A stretch of DNA of 64,000 bases. Origin: Cladocopium goreaui (taxonomy: Eukaryota; Sar; Dinophyceae; Suessiales; Symbiodiniaceae). The position numbers and the translations under genes were made by a program. Position 1 is the first letter of the stretch; every line of letters starts with the position of its first letter. Shown piece after piece: positions 38,481 through 49,252 of this stretch. The stretch spans positions 1 to 64,000 of the forward strand of contig CAMXCT020002005.1 in NCBI GenBank assembly GCA_947184155.2, given 5' to 3'. The notes below the pieces were generated by a model, which was given only the letters and a program-made list of their open reading frames with translations, ran no database searches and was not told where the DNA came from.

Positions 38481-39895
38481 TGCGCTTGCCCTTTGGATCA
38501 TGGCATCACATGAACATTGATCGATTCTCTTGGTGCCAAACAAAATCGATGGCAAAAGATCAGAAAACCGCCGGTTCAAACAGCACTTGTTTAAAAAACA
38601 TGGAAAAAAAACATGGAAAACATGGAAAACACATCTCGTTCGTCGCGTTAATCGCTGCTCAGTGCTCGACCTGGCTGTGGCCTGGGCGCCGGCGATTCAT
38701 GGCGATTCATATCCTCCTATACTGGCGACATCTAGTGACAAGGAATGTCCAATGCCCATGGGTGCCCAATTTTCAGATTATTTCACAAAATTATAGAAAT
38801 AGAATATAATTATGATCGATATAATATGCACTTCAATGAATTAAACACATTGGAAATTCCGTTGCCACGGTTGATTACCGAGTAACATCCAACCTGCCGC
38901 CTACAGTAATCTAACCGACTCAATCACTTTCTTTCCGCATTCCCAAGCCTCATGCCGCAAGGCCCTCGTCTTGCAAAATACTGAGCCCAAAAAGATGGCG
39001 AGAATTTCCGACGTCGAAACATTCCGCAGAGGAACAAAACAAAACAAGTCCACAGTGAGAAAGCAAAAGAAGAAAATCTAACCTTGAAAAGCTCTGATTT
39101 GCGGGAGCGAAGGCAAACGGAAATGTTGAATTGTCTGCACATCTGGCTCCTAATTTGATAGTTAAGAGACAATAAACTTGAGGCCCACGGGGGGGTGAAC
39201 GAAAGCTAAGGTGCATATGAGCCTGGAAAATGCTGGGATTTTGATATGCTGAATACAGATTGCCTAGAGACCTGGCAGGATTTGAGCCCGTGACCATCTG
39301 CTTTCAAGACCGCTTCAAAATGCCCCGGGGACTTAAGGGGTTCCGAGTGAAAAATCACTGTGTTGCACTCAGGCCTGCCCCTCCCCTTGCTGAAGCAAGA
39401 GTAACTCCAGCTAGCTACCGCTAGCTTTCCTGATAAATATAATGCTTCATCCAAACAATGCAATGCATAAAAAAATGATCAACTGGTGCAACCAAACGCA
39501 ACAGAGCCAGACACCACCACCTGCTCTTTTTTCCCCACTTGTTGGCCGACCCTCCTCGTTCACATCTTCGTTCTCCTGGCATCCGAAGTCAAACTAAATG
39601 CTGCTGACAGTATGTGACAGGACTAAAATGCATCCATTCGTAACGTGTTGCAAAATAATGTAAATACTGCATCTGCGGCCATCAGATGTGAAGTATACCG
39701 CGTGATTGTTTTCATCAAACGCATTTTGCACAGACTGCTTCTGCTACATTGACTGCATGAACCAAACGAAAAAATTGCATAGGTTTTGATAATTTTCGAA
39801 AAAATGGATGGGATCTCGTTTTGGTCACAATTCCACCAAAAAAGAAGTTCCAAAATCAACGTCCGATTGTCAATTTGACGGCTGGGCTGTAGGTT
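38481..39895. other. no supported gene
   Basis: Unique sequence upstream of the copia element. Apart from the tRNA-like fragment at 39271-39329 nothing is assigned. No copia LTR, primer-binding site or gag could be found here, which is why the element is called 5'-truncated. Confidence 0.45.
39271..39329 (-). other. possible tRNA-Ser-like relic
   Basis: The minus strand contains GGCTCAAATCC (39288-39278), one mismatch from the tRNA B box GGTTCAAATCC. It is preceded by GCGGTCTTGAAAGCAGATGG, which looks like an anticodon arm with loop CTTGAAA (TGA, serine). Stem pairing is poor and no A box or acceptor stem is clear, so at most it is a pseudogene or tRNA-derived repeat fragment. Confidence 0.25.
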
Positions 39896-40209
39896 TTGCG
39901 AGCAGAGAGTCCCCCAGTTCCGTCTGGACTGAAATATGGACCAGTCCCAACTTGGAAAGAGATTTTTAAGCAAGCAGCCTCGGGAGCTGCAAGGGTTGGT
40001 TCAACTGTTGTGGAGCCTCAGAGTGAGCTGTTTGTTTTGATTTCACAACTGGTTCATCAATTTCAGCCACGACATATCGAAATTTGCAAAGGAACTGAAC
40101 GGTTTCGTGTGCCGAAAGCTGGAGTGGACCTGGCCGATCTCAGGTACCGTTTCACTGTCATCCTCAACCGGGAGTCAGGGCAGGTAGAAATTTTGGGAGA
40201 CCCAGAAGA

Positions 40210-43200
40210 ATGGAAGACTTGCCCAAAACAAAGCAAATCAGGAAGGCCAAACCGGCCCGTATGAGTATCACGATTTTTGGGAGTTATTTTGTTGGGGAAC
40301 CCGAACAATCCCTGGGGAAGAACCTGGCTGAGGGTGATGGCAGAACGGATGTTTCAGCGGAAGGCCATTCAATGGCACCTGAAGTCGAAACCCGCAGTTT
40401 TGATGGAGTTCAAGGTGATGCCAAAACTATCCAACATGGAGCGGAGAGTGGAATAAAGATAAGTGAGGGGTATCCTCCAAGAAGTATCCCACAACACGGG
40501 CCGGGGCTTTTATCTTTGGGAAAAGAAGAGCAGGATTGGGTTAGGAGTACACATGGTAAGATGGGACACCCTGACCCCCAAAGATTTGCTCGTTTTCTCA
40601 AAACCACTCATGCATCACCGGCAGTTATTGCAGGGGCACTGGATTTTCAATGTGACGCATGCATCGAGTTTTAACGAGGCTTTCAGCTGTCGCGACCGGC
40701 GGCCATTCATGATGATTTGGGGTTCAATGAAGTTTTGGGAATGGATATGGCTTTTTGGAAGGGTAAGAATGGGGTATCTCATGGTTTTGTTCATTTCATT
40801 GATGAGGGGACCCTGTTTCAACAAGCTGTTCCGTGTCGTGAAGATGCTCAGTCACAATATAAAGCGTTTTCTACCACCTTGCTTAATTGGGCAGGACCCC
40901 CAAAAGAGTTGTACTTTGATCCAGCAACGGAGTATGTTTCAGAAGAATTTCTGGGGAAGCTCCAAAGCCAGGGTATTGCCCCAAAAGTATCAGCCAGGGA
41001 CAGTCACTGGCAATTGGGCCGAGCCGAGATCCATGGTGCCATTTTGAAACGAATGTTAGATCGCATGGATGCCGAAACACCAATTGAAACTCCGGAGCAG
41101 TTTCAAGAGTGTCTCATCCAAGCTGTCTGTGCGAAAAATGCATTGTCAAGGGTAAAGGGCTACACACCTGAACAAGCAGTTTTGGGGATATCAAGGAGGC
41201 TACCTGCTTCTGTTGTTTCAGACACGTCCCAAGCAAGTCACACAATGGCAGCGGATGTGTCACCGGAAAGTGAAAGGTTTCGTGCGGCACTGGAAAGGCG
41301 AAGCCAAGCCAGAAAGGCGTTCATTGAGGCTGACAATTGCAGCAGTCTTCGCAGGGCTCTCTTACGTAAAACAAGACCAATAAGAGAACCATATGAGGAA
41401 GGGGATTGGGTATTGTACTGGAGGCGTAGAGGTGGCAATATGAGAAGAGAGAGGGGTAGGTGGTATGGACCTGCCAGGATTGTCCAAGTTGAGGGTAAGC
41501 GGGTTGTTTGGTTGGTTCATGCAAATCAGGTCGTGAGAGCAAGCCCAGAACAATTGCGACCTGCGTCCAGTAGAGAGTGGCGAGCTGTACAGCAAACAGA
41601 AGAGGCCATGCATCCCGTTAAGGAATGGCTGCAGAAAATTCGTGCAAAAGACTTCTTCGACCTGGAAGCCGAAGAACTTCCGGTAGATGAAGATGACCAA
41701 GGAGATGGGTCAGCGGTTCATCAGCCAGAGGATCCACCGTCGTCTGGGTATACACCATCTATTGGGGAACCCGAAAGAGAGATAACAGTAGAGGGAGGGG
41801 ATAACCCTGAAGAGGATTTGGTCCCGGGGGATCTAGGTGGCTTGGGAGTTCATGTTGACACCAACGACGAAAATGCTTGGTTTGGGGATATGTTGGATTT
41901 CTGGGAACCGGACCCGTCAAAGATTTGGGAAATAGATATCACCCCGCCGAACATGAATGAGACATGGGAAAGTTCTGAACCATCTGAAGTAGTCATGTTG
42001 GCCACTGATCTTCGAAAGAAACGGGTAGAAGTAAACCTTAAAGAACTGGAGGAGGAAGATCAACTAAGATTTACAGCAGCCAAGGACAAAGAAATTCGTG
42101 CATGGCTCCATCACAAAACAGTGCAGAAAGCTGCCAAAGGCAGGATTCCCGACCATGCGGTCATGCGGTGCCGATGGCTGTTGACTTGGAAAGGGCCAAA
42201 TGGGGATGAGCCACCAGGGGAACTAGCCATGAATGGAAAGAAGGCAAAGGCCAGACTAGTGATTATTGGGTATGAGGATCCAGACCTTAGCACCATAAAG
42301 AATGACAGTCCAACCCTTTCCAAGGACGGCCGACAGACCGTACTCCAACAAGTGAGTAGTCACCAATGGCCGTTAATTTCCTTTGACATCAGTACGGCAT
42401 TCCTCCATGGAAAAGGGGATGGCCGGCATCTGGGAATCCACCCACCAGAGGAGCTCCGTGAAGCTCTGTCAATGGGTGATCACGATCAATGTGCACTCAA
42501 TGGGGGTGCCTACGGTAGGGTAGATGCACCATACTTGTGGTTCTGTGAGTTGAGGGATGAGCTGTTGAGTCAGGGGTGTAAACAGTGTCCATTGGATCCC
42601 TGTGTGTTTACATATGGAAAGCATGATCACCAAGGGAAGTACATACCTCTGGGTCGTCTGGGAATTCATGTCGATGATGGCATCGGCGGGGGTTCTCCGG
42701 AGTTTCTAGAGATGCTGCGCAGGGTGGAAAAACGTTTCAAGTTTGGAACCTTCGAGACAGGGGAGTTCAAATATACTGGAATCCATTTTAAACAGTGGGA
42801 TGATGGAAGTATTGAGTATGATCAAAAGGCGTACATCGAGAAGATTGAACCAATCGTCATTCCCAAAGAACGTAGGATCCACCAGGAAAGCCCTGTCTCT
42901 GAAGAAGAAAGGAAAGCCCTCCGCAGCTTAATTGGGGCACTTCAGTATGCGAGTGTTCATTCAAGGCCGGATATCAGTGCAAAAGTTGGAGAAGTGCAAG
43001 CAACTGTAACAAAGGCGACAGTTGCGGACCTGATACAGTGTAATAAAATTCTCCACGAGGCAAAGTCTCATCCAGTGTCACTGATGATCCTGCCGATTGC
43101 CCCCAATGAGGTGACACTATGTGCCTTCTCAGATGCAAGTTTCATGTCAAGTAAGCACAGTACTGCACATCAGGGGACCTTCATTTTCACAACGACTCCA

Positions 43201-43650
43201 AGGATGTTGGAAAATCAACAGGCAATAGTGGCTCCCATTGCATGGTCGAGTAAAAAGGTTCCACGGGTCGTTCGATCAACCCTCAGCGCTGAAGCAGCGG
43301 CATTGAGCAACACTGTAGATAGATTGCTGTGGTTGCGGATGCTGTGGGCATGGGTCAAAGACCCTGACTGTGAGTGGGGAAATCCGGAGGATGTCTTGGA
43401 AAAAGAAAACAAAGCTGCAGTTGTGACAGACTGCAGATCCATGTACGACATCCTAACTCGAACGGCAGTTCCAAGTTGCAGCGAGTACCGAACAACAATC
43501 GAGTGTTTGTTGTTGAGGGAGCGTTTGAAGTCCAATTGTGATGTCAGGTGGGTGACGAGTCAAGCGATGCTTGCTGATTGTTTGACTAAAACAATGGATT
43601 CTTCGGTACTCCGTGAATGCTTGAGAACAGGAAAATTGCTCTCTTTTTGA
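40210..43650 (+). pseudogene. pol: copia pol polyprotein (integrase-RT-RNase H) with one in-frame TAA
   Basis: One frame runs from 40210 to 43650, broken only by TAA at 40672-40674. Before the stop lies the H-x4-H...C-x2-C finger of gag-pre-integrase (THGKMGHPDPQRF; CDACIEF). After it come the integrase core with D (EVLGMDMAFW), D (LYFDPATEYV) and E (LGRAEIHGAI) at spacing D-x35-E; RT with KAKARLVIIGYED, SFDISTAFLHG and the HVDDGIGGG catalytic box (near 42667); and RNase H with FSDASF, LSAEAAAL and VTDCRSM, ending in ADCLTKTM. Every catalytic residue I can place is present, so this copy is young. The stop probably arose from CAA by one transition. The segment upstream (39896-40264) is open in a different frame and has no recognised domain. 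Confidence 0.85.
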
Positions 43651-43751
43651 TGAGGACCAAGTCCTTAAACAAAGAGCTGACGGACGTCAGCGACTGAAGT
43701 GGATCAGGGAACACCAGAATGGAGAAACTGAGCCTTCAGAAACTTTGAAAG

Positions 43752-44081
43752 GTGCAGAGCATGAGCAGGCATATACCAATGTACAGAACAGAACCTAAGG
43801 ATTTTTGGTGTCTAGGTCCTGGAAAGCAAGTGCGGCGAATCCATGTGGTTCCAAGAACTCGACGTTTTGTCCCTATTAGGGTTACTGATTGTCCTGTCAG
43901 CATTAAGTGTTTATCTGCTTGTCGGGAAACTCGAGTAAAAGGTGGGAGAGTTGAGAGGGATTTTTGGACAGGCACACGTGAGGCTGCACGTTTTCCATCA
44001 CCATGGACTGGTGAAACCATTTTCTATCAGAAGTCGGAACAACCAAGTTTTGGAAAAGAGAAGGTGTGTGAAACTGCCTAG
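43752..44081 (+). CDS. small ORF downstream of copia pol
   Basis: A 109-codon frame about 100 bases after the pol stop, within the element before the polypurine tract. It contains FWCLGPGKQVRRIHVVPRTR and RRFVPI, is arginine-rich in its first half, and later has WTGTREAARF. I recall the phrase LGPGK...RRVHV.PR.RRF at the end of many Symbiodiniaceae copia polyproteins, so it seems to be a conserved extra coding segment of this lineage. Function unknown; its basic character suggests nucleic-acid binding. It could be expressed by splicing or readthrough; no signal is visible. Confidence 0.5.
   Translation: MQSMSRHIPMYRTEPKDFWCLGPGKQVRRIHVVPRTRRFVPIRVTDCPVSIKCLSACRETRVKGGRVERDFWTGTREAARFPSPWTGETIFYQKSEQPSFGKEKVCETA
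44052..44064 (+). other. candidate polypurine tract
   Basis: GGAAAAGAGAAGG, all purine, is directly followed by TGTGTGAAAC, so an LTR could start with TG at 44065. This is the right place, after the last ORF, for the plus-strand primer of reverse transcription. Without a second LTR it remains a candidate. Confidence 0.4.
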
Positions 44082-44100
44082 TTTCTGATAGAACCTGGGA

Positions 44101-45887
44101 ACACATTCCATTTTCCCGAATCAGCTCGGGTGAACTACGTGCTCCTCGCCGCCATCAAGGGTGGGAGGGCTGTGGAGCTTGCATGGCATACGGAGGAAGG
44201 AAAAGAAGTCAAAGGGGTTGACTTTAACAATATATATATATATACATGTATAATAATATAATATAATTCTATATACATATTAAACGAATATATATATATA
44301 TAGGTAGATATACAGATGCATACATAACTTAACTATATGTAGTATCATATAGTTGTTTTCTTTCTTAGTGAGAAATAGGTGCAACTTGACTGGCGCAACT
44401 TGGTCAGACTTGTGTTTGAGGTGGCACCGCATTGATTGAGAGTCAAGAAACTCGGAAAAAAAACTGCCCCGTTCAGTCGCATACAATGCATGACATGTCA
44501 CTGTCTCGATGTTTCGTTCTGCTCCTTATAGATCGCACTGCATTATAGCTCATCGCAGTGCATTGTTTGCTTTGGCGAATTCCAGTTACAAATGTCCTTG
44601 CATGTTTTGCGAGCATGACCCAGAAAAAGAACTGAAACAACCAAAGTCCACTTACAGCGTACTGTAAGCAAATCCTTTCTGCAACGACTTTCCCAAGACA
44701 GATTGGTTGGATCCGTGGTACTTGTGTAGGTTTCGTATTTGGGGAATGCATGATATGAAACCAAAGAAACAAACTATAGTAATTGATTAGAGATAATTAG
44801 ATGGTATAGTGATTTCCTGCATCTCACACCAATTGCACGCTTTGCCTTGTGATGCCTTGGGGTAAATATGGTAAATGATGTATAATGATGGTAAATGTCG
44901 AATTGGGGCACCTTGCGGATGTCTGATGATGTCTGAAAAGGTAACACAAGCCGATCCTCTGCGGGTTCTGATCTTTGCTGATTGGCCCAGCTCGCCATGT
45001 TGGAATTTACACGTCTTGTGCGAAATCCGGTACCACCCTTCTATGGACTCCCATGAATTCCAGAAGACCCTGCAGCCGCTTCCCACCTGTGCGTCAAGGA
45101 ACCATTGGACCTGAAGCACAAATCAACGGATTGCATGTGGATCCAGAATGATCCAGGTGTGGTAGGTTCATGCCATTTCTTCGAACCCATCCAAATCCGA
45201 AGTCCAAGTACAGCAACTAAAGGCTCGACACCAGTCAACCATATTTGGGGACACTTCGTCTGTCTCTTAATCTCTGCGCTGGCAGTTTTGTGCCCTGGCA
45301 GGCCAGAGTTTGATGGATTCCCCTACCACATGAAATCCGCAATTCATCTCTTCACAATGGATGCATCCTTCTTCATCTGACATGGTCAAAAGGATCCCTT
45401 GCACACCTCAGAACCCTGGAGGTGCTCTTGCCATGCTTCAACTCTAGGAGTTTCGTCAACCTGGGCCAAGTGTCAACACTGTGTATGGGTATCATTTAGA
45501 TTCATTATCATTCATCTACCTCACCTATCCTCACCTCTATCATTTCTCACCTCTTTTCAGACCCCCTGGTGTGCAAAACAGGCAATTGAGCCAGCGGGTC
45601 TCGAAGGTTTCCAGATCTCTTCATCCCTGGTCATTGCCAGTGTCTTCTGTCATGGTTTTCAATAATTCGCTGAACGAGGTTCAGGAGTCAAGAGTAAACC
45701 ACGGCATTACATAGAGAATGCACAACAGTTCACCTGGATTGGCTGAGACTGCTGCAAAATTGGTGTTAAAAATGTGACAAGTCTGTAAGCAAAGCTACAC
45801 ACATGCCGCATGCCCACAAGTCACTAAGTCTAAGCTTGAACGCTACTAGGCATCGGCCATCGCTGCGATGTACTCAGCACTCATGAT
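44101..45887. other. non-coding stretch
   Basis: A TATATA tract lies at 44229-44300. The rest shows no supported exon. It may include the 3' LTR of the copia element (from 44065) and 3' flanking DNA of the ATP-grasp gene. Confidence 0.45.
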
Positions 45888-47207
45888 TCAAGCCCTGCCG
45901 CACTGAAACCTGTTTGTTTCAGTGAAGCAAAAAAGGCCTTCCTTTTCTAGTCTACGCACCTCCACAATATCTGCCCAAATCTGATCTTCGGAGCCAGCCA
46001 GCGCCAACATGCCAGCACAGGTGAAAGCGTCCACAGTGACTTCTACTGCAGATCCGGGTGAAATAGATGTGTGCAATTCGAGGAATGAATCCATCTTCTT
46101 CATCACCTCGTAGGCTGGTGTGCTTGCCACAATGCCAGAAGAATAAGAGATGAGAAACACCATCCGACCTGAATCTTGAAAGGGTTTGGGGACATCAGGC
46201 AAGGCATCAAAGCGCTTCTGGTCCATGCAATCAAGAACCGCATCAGCATGTGAAGTCCCAGTGAGCAAACGTGCCAAAGAGATATAGGAGCCGTTGGCAC
46301 CCATGATCCTCACGTTGACTTCAATAAGACAGGGACCATCAGCCGTCATCATGACTTCTGCGTGGGTCGCGCCGTTCTGAATGTCCAATGCATCAAGCAC
46401 TGAACGAGTGTATGGGATCAGATCACTTGGACACTCCTTGGTCTCCACTGGACGCATTGCTAGATAGACAAAATCACCACCATTTGCCGGTTGCTTCTCA
46501 TAGACCCAAGTCATGACAGTCTTGTGCACTCCATCCCGAGATACATGGTCCACCGCATACTCCTGGCCAACCAGAAATTCCTGGAGCAGAATTGCATGGT
46601 CAGAGGACGCAAGTTTTCTCTGTGTGGCTTGCAAGTGTCTGAAATGCTCCTCTACTGCCTTCATGGAGTGGCAAAGTTTGACTCCATCCGTGCCTCCAGA
46701 CTGCACCGGCTTCACCACCATAGGAAGCCCCAATTCCCTGCAAGAATCTCTCACCTCTTCCCATGCACAGCCACAAACTTCACGAATGGCACGGCAACCA
46801 GCAATTCCTTTGAGCACACTGCCCTGCACATGTTTGTTTCGGCGGTCACCTGCGGGAAAAGGTCGGTTCCCAGAGCCATTCGCAAGAAGGCCAAGCCAAA
46901 TGGAAATGAGATCCGCCAAGTTGACACCAAATTCACTGCCAGGAATGCAAACTATAATTGCAGAGCCTGGACTGAGAGCACCTTTGATTGCCTTCACAGT
47001 TTCAGGAATGGAGACTTGCTCTTTGACTGCCTTGTAGACTCCTTTGCGGCCTTTGCGGATCATAGGCAATGACTCTGCGTGTAATGACTCTGCGTGTTCT
47101 TTACTCCACAAGACGAGGACCCCGAAGCCGCGAGACAACACGATGTCCACCAGAAGCGCTCCAGCGGAAACAGGGTCAACCAGCACAACCACAGGTAGGG
47201 CCTCCAT
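45888..47207 (-). CDS. ATP-grasp carboxylate-amine/amino-acid ligase, intact and intronless
   Basis: A single 439-codon frame, ATG at 47207. An N-terminal Rossmann-like segment (ALPVVVLVDPVSAGALLVDI) is followed by the ATP-grasp fold: the ATP-binding lysine in LGLPMVVKPVQSGGTDGVKL (K166), the hinge ILLQEFLVGQEYAVD (E210), and the metal/phosphate site THAEVMM...CLIEVNVRIMG (E284, E296, N298, R300). This pattern matches ATP-grasp enzymes that join a carboxylate to an amine through an acyl phosphate, such as dipeptide ligases of the BacD type; the substrate cannot be told. Length and motif spacing look complete. The lack of introns, unlike its neighbours, and a possible spliced-leader remnant 51 bases upstream suggest a retroposed copy. 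No targeting peptide seen. Confidence 0.85.
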   Translation of the reverse strand: MEALPVVVLVDPVSAGALLVDIVLSRGFGVLVLWSKEHAESLHAESLPMIRKGRKGVYKAVKEQVSIPETVKAIKGALSPGSAIIVCIPGSEFGVNLADLISIWLGLLANGSGNRPFPAGDRRNKHVQGSVLKGIAGCRAIREVCGCAWEEVRDSCRELGLPMVVKPVQSGGTDGVKLCHSMKAVEEHFRHLQATQRKLASSDHAILLQEFLVGQEYAVDHVSRDGVHKTVMTWVYEKQPANGGDFVYLAMRPVETKECPSDLIPYTRSVLDALDIQNGATHAEVMMTADGPCLIEVNVRIMGANGSYISLARLLTGTSHADAVLDCMDQKRFDALPDVPKPFQDSGRMVFLISYSSGIVASTPAYEVMKKMDSFLELHTSISPGSAVEVTVDAFTCAGMLALAGSEDQIWADIVEVRRLEKEGLFCFTETNRFQCGRA

Positions 47208-47257
47208 TGATGGAAGGGTTTACGCTACCTTGACAAACCGGTAAAAAACAAAAAGGC

Positions 47258-47266
47258 CTTGAGCCA
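47258..47266 (-). promoter_or_regulatory. possible spliced-leader relic upstream of the ATP-grasp gene
   Basis: On the gene's strand TGGCTCAAG matches the last nine bases of the dinoflagellate spliced leader, which is trans-spliced to mRNAs. It sits 51 bases before the ATG, a plausible 5' UTR length. The upstream bases (GTGCTACA) only loosely match the rest of the leader. A nine-base match could be chance. Confidence 0.3.
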
Positions 47267-47479
47267 TGTAGCACATATAGAAACCGATCAAATCGATGAA
47301 AATGACTGGACTGGGTCAGGGTGAATGTTCGCCAATGTTTGCCAGGGCAACAGGACCAGCTGGGGGCCCTGCACATAGAAGACTCGTGATCTCCAAGCCT
47401 TCCGCTTCACCTCGAGAAAATCTGGGCACTGGATCTGCCTGGATCTGCCTAGATCGGGTCAGCTGAGAACCAAACATGT

Positions 47480-47722
47480 GCACCTTGTCCCACGCCTGCC
47501 ACGCAAAAGAGGCGGAGACCCAAGGGACGCCAGGGCGTGCATCCAACCCCTTGGCAGTGCACATTGTCCCACGCCTGCCACGCAAAAGAGGCGGAGACCC
47601 AAGGGACGCCAGGGCGTACATCCGAGCCCTTGGCAGTGCAACGCAAAAGAGGCGGAGACCCATGGGACGCCAGGGCGTACATCCGAGCCCTTGGCAGTGC
47701 ACATTGTCCCACGCCTGCCACG
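47480..47722. repeat. 79-bp tandem repeat, three copies
   Basis: The block ACGCAAAAGAGGCGGAGACC...CCTTGGCAGTGCA starts at 47501, 47580 and 47641. The first interval is 79 bases; the second is 61 because CATTGTCCCACGCCTGCC is missing there. CATTGTCCCACGCCTGCCACG recurs once more at 47703-47723 where the GAGC satellite begins. Confidence 0.85.
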
Positions 47723-47903
47723 AACGAGCGAGCGAGCGAGCGAGCGAGTGAGTGCTGAGTGAGTGAGTGAGTGAGTGAGTGAGTGAGTGAGTGAGTGAGT
47801 GAGTGAGTGAGTGAGTGAGTGAGTGAGTGAGTGAGTGAGTGAGTGAGTGAGTCAGTGAGTGAGTCAGTGCGTGAGTCAGTGCGTGAGTCAGTGCGTGAGT
47901 CAG

Positions 47904-47955
<52 letters not shown>

Positions 47956-48546
47956 TGAGTGAGTGAGTGAGTGAGTGAGTGAGTGAGTGAGTGAGTGGAG
48001 TGAGTGGAGTGAGTGGAGTGAGTGGAGTGAGTGGAGTGAGTGGAGTGAGTGAGTGGAGTGAGTGAGTGGAGTGAGTGGAGTGCGTCTTGGTGTGAGTGGA
48101 GTGTCGAGTGGATGCGTGGAGTGGAGTGGAGTGCGTGGGTGTGGCGTGGCGTGGTGGAGCGTGGTGGGTGCGTGGGGTGGGTGGAGTGTCGTGGAGTGGA
48201 GTGGGTGGAGTGGCGTGGAGTGGGTGAGTGGATGGGAGTGGGGTGGGCGTGGTGTGGCGTGGTGGGGGGGTGGGTGGCGTGGGGTTGGGTGGTGGTAGGG
48301 TGGGGTGGGGTGGGCTGGGCCTGGTGTTGTGGGTTGGGTGGGGTGGGGGGGTGGGTGGGGTGGGGTGGGGTGGGGTGGGGTGGTGGGGCGGGGGGGGGTG
48401 GGTGGTGCGTGGTGCGGGTGCGAGCGTGGGATGTGGGTGGGTGGGTGGGTGGTGAGTGGGTGGAGTGGAGTGGAGTGGAGTGGAGTGGAGTGGAGTGGAG
48501 TGGAGTGGAGTGGAGTGGAGTGGAGTGGAGTGGAGTGGAGTGAGTG
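47723..48546. repeat. GAGT/GAGTG/GCGT satellite
   Basis: Consecutive blocks of GAGC, GTGA (47755-47860), GTGC (47905-47955), GTGA, GTGGA (48000-48110), a G-rich degenerate GGTGG section and finally GAGTG ((TGGAG)n, 48465-48540). Very purine/G-biased on the plus strand. On the minus strand it creates 400-codon Thr/His/Ser/Pro frames, which are artefacts. Confidence 0.95.
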
Positions 48547-48989
48547 AGTGAGCGCGACCACGCCCTCGCCAGAAAGGCTGCCGCTGCGTCCAAAAGGCAA
48601 GAAGAAGCCCACGAGGACAGGGTCGTCGGCCTGCTCGCCAAAGCAGGCCCCGGAGATGAGCCCTGGGTGAGAAAGCACGCCCGCCCGTGACCAGGGCCGC
48701 GCTGGAGGCATGGCTAGACTGCGAGAAGGTGCGCAAGAACACTAACCCCATGCAGATCCAAATGCTCTGACTGGTGGTGGATCGCTGGTGGAGGCCGGCT
48801 TGGTCAGCAGCGAGCAAGCCCTGCGAAAAACCACGGATCCGCTGCTGTGGCTGTTGCACGGGCCGCCTGGAACGGGAAAATCCCACGTGCTGGGTTTCAT
48901 CCGAGAGCTCTTCGATATGATTGGCTACACCTACGGCCTCGACTACGAGGTCGCCGCGTTCCAGGCCGTCAACGCCGCCGACCTCGGGG
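48547..48989 (+). pseudogene. PIF1-like helicase fragment
   Basis: Reading from the satellite edge: RDHALARKAAAASKRQEEA, EDRVVGLLAKAGPGDEPW, then after a one-base shift GRAALEAWLDCEKVRKNTNP, a TGA within MQIQML*LVVDRW, another shift into VEAGLVSSEQALRK, and DPLLWLLHGPPGTGKSHVLG (Walker A GPPGTGKS), with EVAAFQAVNAADLGG at the end. The last segment stops at a GG/GTAAAA donor-like site (48989/48990). The order and the box 'F/LQAVNAADLGG' match PIF1-type helicases that are repeated in dinoflagellate genomes. Two frame changes and a stop make it dead, and the rest of the helicase is absent. Confidence 0.75.
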
Positions 48990-49111
48990 GTAAAATCAAT
49001 CTTTTTTTTAACATGAAATGGGTTGGGGTATTTCCCCACATTGACGTGTGGGGTTTTTGTTTTTAGTTCTGTATCCGCCTCCCGCCGCCGCACTCCTCCC
49101 GTCCCCTCCCT

Positions 49112-49252
49112 CACGCTCACTCACTCTCACTCACTCACACTCACTCACTCACACTCACTCACTCACACACACTCACTCACTCACTCACACTCACTCACTC
49201 ACACACACTCACTCACTCACTCTCACTCACTCACACACACACACTCACTCAC
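49112..49252. repeat. CTCACTCACAC satellite (opposite polarity to 47.7-48.5 kb)
   Basis: CACTCACTCTCACTCACTCA units on the plus strand are the complement of the GAGTGA units at 47755-48060. The two arrays form an inverted pair around the helicase relic. Confidence 0.9.

Larger units (their letters stand above)
39896..44100 (+). mobile_element. Ty1/copia-type LTR retrotransposon, 5'-truncated
   Basis: Plus-strand coding in the copia order: gag-pre-integrase zinc finger (40552-40671), integrase core, RT, RNase H (to 43650), then a short downstream ORF (43752-44081) and a candidate polypurine tract (44052-44064). Integrase before RT distinguishes copia from gypsy. Gag, protease and 5' LTR are not present, and no pair of LTRs was found. 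A possible 3' LTR could begin with the TG at 44065. Copia elements of this type are active or recently active in Symbiodiniaceae (family knowledge). Confidence 0.85.

Noticed and set aside
38800-39895. 5' LTR and gag of the copia element
   Set aside because: No sequence here matches the region after the polypurine tract at 44065, and no gag-like frame was found.
47316-49120. Minus-strand open frames of 406-441 codons rich in Thr/His/Ser/Pro
   Set aside because: They are translations of the GAGT/GAGTG satellite in three frames; stops are absent because of the repeat, and no non-repeat protein segment is conserved.
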